This document shows positions 23,735-25,808 of a stretch of 25,808 bases of DNA, piece after piece. The notes beneath the pieces are model-generated. The model was given only the letters and a program-made list of their open reading frames with translations. It searched no databases and had not been told where the DNA came from. Location of the stretch: assembly GCA_029863735.1 (NCBI GenBank), contig JAOTUT010000004.1, positions 1-25,808 of the forward strand, written 5' to 3'. Source of the DNA: Ignavibacteria bacterium. Its GTDB lineage: Bacteria > Bacteroidota > Ignavibacteria > Ignavibacteriales > Ignavibacteriaceae. Position 1 is the stretch's first letter. Each line of letters starts with the position of its first letter. The position numbers and the translations under genes were made by a program.

Positions 23735-24982
23735 TTATTCTTCTTCTTCAAATTCAGCTTTCAGCAGCTCGATTATAGTGTTAACTTTCTCTTCATCAAA
23801 GCCCTCTATTTCCATAAGTTTTTCGGCACCGGCAGTTAATACTTCCAATGCAGTATCATATCGATTATTGATTAAAGTATTGTAAACTTCTTCACCAAGC
23901 TCTTCCTTCAAGTCAATAAGCTCGACATCTTCCTCGTATTCCTCAAATGGTTTTGCTTCACGCAATACATCTATTTCATAACCGGTTAGTTTCATAGCAA
24001 GACGAATGTTAACTCCATTACGTCCAACTATTAATGAAACCTGATCAGAGTCAGCCATTACCGTTGCTTTTTTAGCTTCTTCGTCAACTTCAATTTGTTT
24101 TATTTTAGCCGGAGCCAAAGATCTCTGAATATATAATGTTGGATCATCAGTATAATTAACCACGTCTATATTTTCATTATTAAGTTCTCTTACTATTGCG
24201 TGAATTCTTACGCCTTTCATACCAACGCAAGCCCCAACAGCATCAATTCGTGCATCCTGAGATTCAACTGCAATTTTTGCTCTTTCACCGGGCTCTCGCG
24301 CAATTCCCTTTATTTCAATTATTCCATCATAGATTTCAGGAATTTCAATTTCAAACAATCTTCTAAGGAACATGTTATCTGCTCTAGAAACAATAATCTG
24401 CGGACTGCTTCCGGTTTTTCTTGCTTCTTTAACAATCGCTCTTATAGTTTCTCCCTTCTTATATCTTTCATAAGGTATCTGTTCATCCCGTGGAAGCATT
24501 AGTTCATTTTTATTATGATTGATGAGTATATCATTCTTTCTTATCTGATAAATATCACCGACTACAATTTCACCAACCATTTCATTGTATTCATTATAAA
24601 TAATATCCTTTTCGATCTCTCTAATTTTTTGATTAAGGCTCTGCTTTGCCAGAGTAATCAGCCTTCTGCCAAGTGACACCAGTTCAATCTTCTCTACATA
24701 ATCTTCACCAACTTCCAGTTCATCTTCGTTCCCTTTACGATTCACTTCCTCAATGCTTACCTCTGTAGCGGGGTCAGTTACTTCTTCAACTATTTGTCTC
24801 TCAAGATAGATTTCAATATCGCCGCGATCCATATTGACAACAACATCACATCTGGCTTCTTCACCATATTTTTTTCTTACCAAAAGTGTGAATACATCCT
24901 CCAGAATGCCTGCTAAAACATCTTTATCGATGTTTTTCATTTTTACCATATCGGCGAATGATTCAACTATTTCGCGATTCAT
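23735..24982 (-). CDS. nusA: Transcription termination/antitermination protein NusA
   Basis: NusA binds RNA polymerase and nascent RNA and modulates pausing, intrinsic termination and rRNA antitermination. The N-terminal polymerase-binding domain (about 1-125) is followed by S1 (about 135-200, with GEIVVGDIYQIRKNDILI), then two KH domains. KH1 includes EPGERAKIAVESQDARIDAVGACVGMKGVRIHAIVREL, and KH2 includes DQVSLIVGRNGVNIRLAMKLTGYEIDV. The 415 residues end in one helix-hairpin-helix-like stretch (EGFDEEKVNTIIELLKAEFEEEE) instead of the two acidic repeats of E. coli NusA, similar to the shorter form of many phyla. A strong AAAGGAGAT ribosome site precedes the ATG. rimP lies 15 bases upstream and infB 18 bases downstream. 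Confidence 0.97.
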   Translation of the reverse strand: MNREIVESFADMVKMKNIDKDVLAGILEDVFTLLVRKKYGEEARCDVVVNMDRGDIEIYLERQIVEEVTDPATEVSIEEVNRKGNEDELEVGEDYVEKIELVSLGRRLITLAKQSLNQKIREIEKDIIYNEYNEMVGEIVVGDIYQIRKNDILINHNKNELMLPRDEQIPYERYKKGETIRAIVKEARKTGSSPQIIVSRADNMFLRRLFEIEIPEIYDGIIEIKGIAREPGERAKIAVESQDARIDAVGACVGMKGVRIHAIVRELNNENIDVVNYTDDPTLYIQRSLAPAKIKQIEVDEEAKKATVMADSDQVSLIVGRNGVNIRLAMKLTGYEIDVLREAKPFEEYEEDVELIDLKEELGEEVYNTLINNRYDTALEVLTAGAEKLMEIEGFDEEKVNTIIELLKAEFEEEE

Positions 24983-24997
24983 TTAAGTAGATCTCCT

Positions 24998-25447
24998 TTA
25001 ATTAAAACTAACTAAAACTTTTGCGTTGATAATGTCCGGGAATCTTAATTTTATTTCTTTGTCTGATTGAAACGTAAGAACTTCACCTTCAATTGAAATC
25101 AATCTTCCTTTGAAAGTTGAAGAGGTGCCGGATGCGTTAAATTCTATTTCAAATAACCTGTTTATATGCTTCGGAAATTGCTGCAAATAGATTAATGGTC
25201 TATCCACTCCAGGAGAAGATACATCAAGCCTATAGGACTTGAGTAACTCTTTCTCATCAATCAGTTTGCAAATCTCTCTGCTGACTAATGCACATTCCTC
25301 AGCGGTTATAGTTATTTCACCATCGATGAAGATTTCTATCACCCTGCTGAATTCTGAACCACGAACAATAAAATCAACCAGGAATAGATTGTTCTGTTCG
25401 GCAATCTGCTCAGCTATTTCACGAATATTTTCAAAATTTTGATTCAT
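24998..25447 (-). CDS. rimP: Ribosome maturation factor RimP
   Basis: RimP assists early 30S subunit assembly. The frame MNQNFENIREIAEQIAEQNNLFLVDFIVRGSEFSRVIEIFID, followed by the CALVSREICKLIDEKELLKSYRLDVSSPGVDRPL block, matches the N-terminal alpha/beta domain, and the C-terminal SH3-like domain begins near the RLFEIEF strand. I choose the ATG at 25447 (149 residues, normal for RimP). A longer frame from a TTG at 25489 would place a terminator-like hairpin and a promoter -7 element inside the coding sequence and add residues foreign to the family. No Shine-Dalgarno sequence precedes the ATG; a T-rich stretch directly after the hairpin does. It is the first gene of the rimP-nusA-infB run. 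Confidence 0.93.
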   Translation of the reverse strand: MNQNFENIREIAEQIAEQNNLFLVDFIVRGSEFSRVIEIFIDGEITITAEECALVSREICKLIDEKELLKSYRLDVSSPGVDRPLIYLQQFPKHINRLFEIEFNASGTSSTFKGRLISIEGEVLTFQSDKEIKLRFPDIINAKVLVSFN

Positions 25448-25453
25448 ACAAAC

Positions 25454-25475
25454 AAAAATCGCCCATAAAGGGCGA
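25454..25475 (-). terminator. Terminator-like hairpin in the rimP leader
   Basis: On the minus strand TCGCCC (25475-25470) and GGGCGA (25464-25459) form a perfect 6-bp stem, five pairs of it G-C, around a TTTAT loop and followed by TTTTTG. It lies 62 bases after the LapA-domain gene and its T-run ends 6 bases before the rimP ATG. It may end the upstream transcript, or, because a promoter-like sequence lies just before it, act as a leader attenuator for rimP-nusA-infB. Confidence 0.7.
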
Positions 25476-25486
25476 AAAAGGACACT

Positions 25487-25517
25487 CAAAGATAAGCTTA
25501 TTTACCTAATTACCAAA
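25487..25517 (-). promoter_or_regulatory. Bacteroidota-type promoter before rimP
   Basis: On the minus strand TTTG (25517-25514) is followed after exactly 19 bases by TATCTTTG (25494-25487), matching the known Bacteroidota vegetative pattern TTTG-N19-TAnnTTTG. By eye it is the only exact TAnnTTTG in the intergenic regions on this strand. Transcription would start near 25480, just before the terminator-like hairpin, giving a leader of roughly 30-35 bases. Confidence 0.5.
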
Positions 25518-25537
25518 GCAACTTCTTAAGACATTAA

Positions 25538-25804
25538 CTAATGAGTGTCACCATCAAAAGATTTGTCTTTTTCCTCTGTTTTATTCTGAATTCCCAATTC
25601 TTCCTTATTTTTCTTCCTTTCATAATTGCTGCTGAATATTAAACCGATCACTGAACCCAAAATAAAAACAACTACAATCATTACGATTAATGGTGCACCG
25701 ATGGACCAAAATAAAAATTTTAGCTCGATGGTAGTTGTGTTCTGGGTAGCAATGATTGCAAATACTAAAAATAATATGGACATTAGAATTATTTTAAATC
25801 TCAT
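25538..25804 (-). CDS. LapA-domain inner-membrane protein
   Basis: This 88-residue protein has two hydrophobic helices (about residues 4-20 and 35-58) joined by a short loop containing QNTTTIELKFLFWSIGAPL, the characteristic stretch of the LapA domain (formerly DUF1049). A charged cytoplasmic tail rich in Lys/Glu follows. In E. coli the LapA/YciS protein works with LapB in controlling lipopolysaccharide synthesis, but many small LapA-domain proteins in other phyla have no known role, and no lapB-like gene is seen here. The ATG is at 25804, four bases from the right edge, so its promoter is outside the window. The 90-base gap to rimP contains a promoter-like motif and a terminator-like hairpin, so it is probably a separate transcription unit. 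Confidence 0.8.
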   Translation of the reverse strand: MRFKIILMSILFLVFAIIATQNTTTIELKFLFWSIGAPLIVMIVVVFILGSVIGLIFSSNYERKKNKEELGIQNKTEEKDKSFDGDTH

Positions 25805-25808
25805 AGTA

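Noticed and set aside
25448..25489. 14-codon N-terminal extension of rimP from a TTG
   Set aside because: It would encode the promoter -7 element and the terminator-like hairpin; the extra residues are foreign to RimP.

Overview
The window is a stretch of AT-rich, densely coded bacterial chromosome in which every gene I can support lies on the minus strand, so transcription runs from high to low coordinates. The most likely source is an Ignavibacteria-like member of the Bacteroidota/Chlorobi group. The grounds are the Lys/Glu/Ile-rich proteins, LolA and porin-like envelope proteins, a secreted protein with paired GWN...GYW repeats, a promoter matching the Bacteroidota TTTG/TAnnTTTG pattern, and many starts with weak Shine-Dalgarno sequences. 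This placement is an inference and has not been tested by any search.

Layout in the direction of transcription. (1) 25804-16572 is the translation/transcription core: a LapA-domain membrane protein, then rimP-nusA-infB-rbfA-truB-ribF-rpsO-pnp, the classical order with ribF joined to rpsO-pnp. rimP is preceded by a promoter-like sequence and a terminator-like hairpin that ends about 7 bases before its start codon. rpsO has a structured leader. (2) 16359-12255 holds rng (RNase G), a transaldolase-like aldolase, gcvT and a 2-phosphosulfolactate phosphatase (comB) homolog. (3) 12240-6044 is an envelope and division run: ftsK, lolA, a LPG-synthase-type membrane protein, an outer-membrane barrel protein, uppP and a secreted cyclophilin. 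Several of these genes overlap or nearly touch, and a clear intrinsic terminator closes the run. (4) 5996-3364 is a sodium:neurotransmitter-symporter-type transporter, a 40-residue MetS-like small subunit that overlaps the next gene, and holA. (5) 3137-1 is the most accessory-looking part: a secreted repeat protein flanked by two unusual non-coding stretches, an ECF sigma factor with its membrane anti-sigma factor, rpmE (L31 type B) with its terminator, and the first 11 codons of a further secreted or membrane protein at the left edge.

No tRNA, rRNA, CRISPR array, insertion sequence or plus-strand gene was found. No gene-free stretch exceeds 300 bases; the longest are about 225 bases (1920-2144 and 3138-3363) and 212 bases (16360-16571). 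Most of the window is ordinary housekeeping DNA. The observations worth a second look are the MetS-like microprotein, the rimP-nusA leader, the rpsO leader, and the surroundings of the secreted repeat protein. I did not find a convincing wholly new system.
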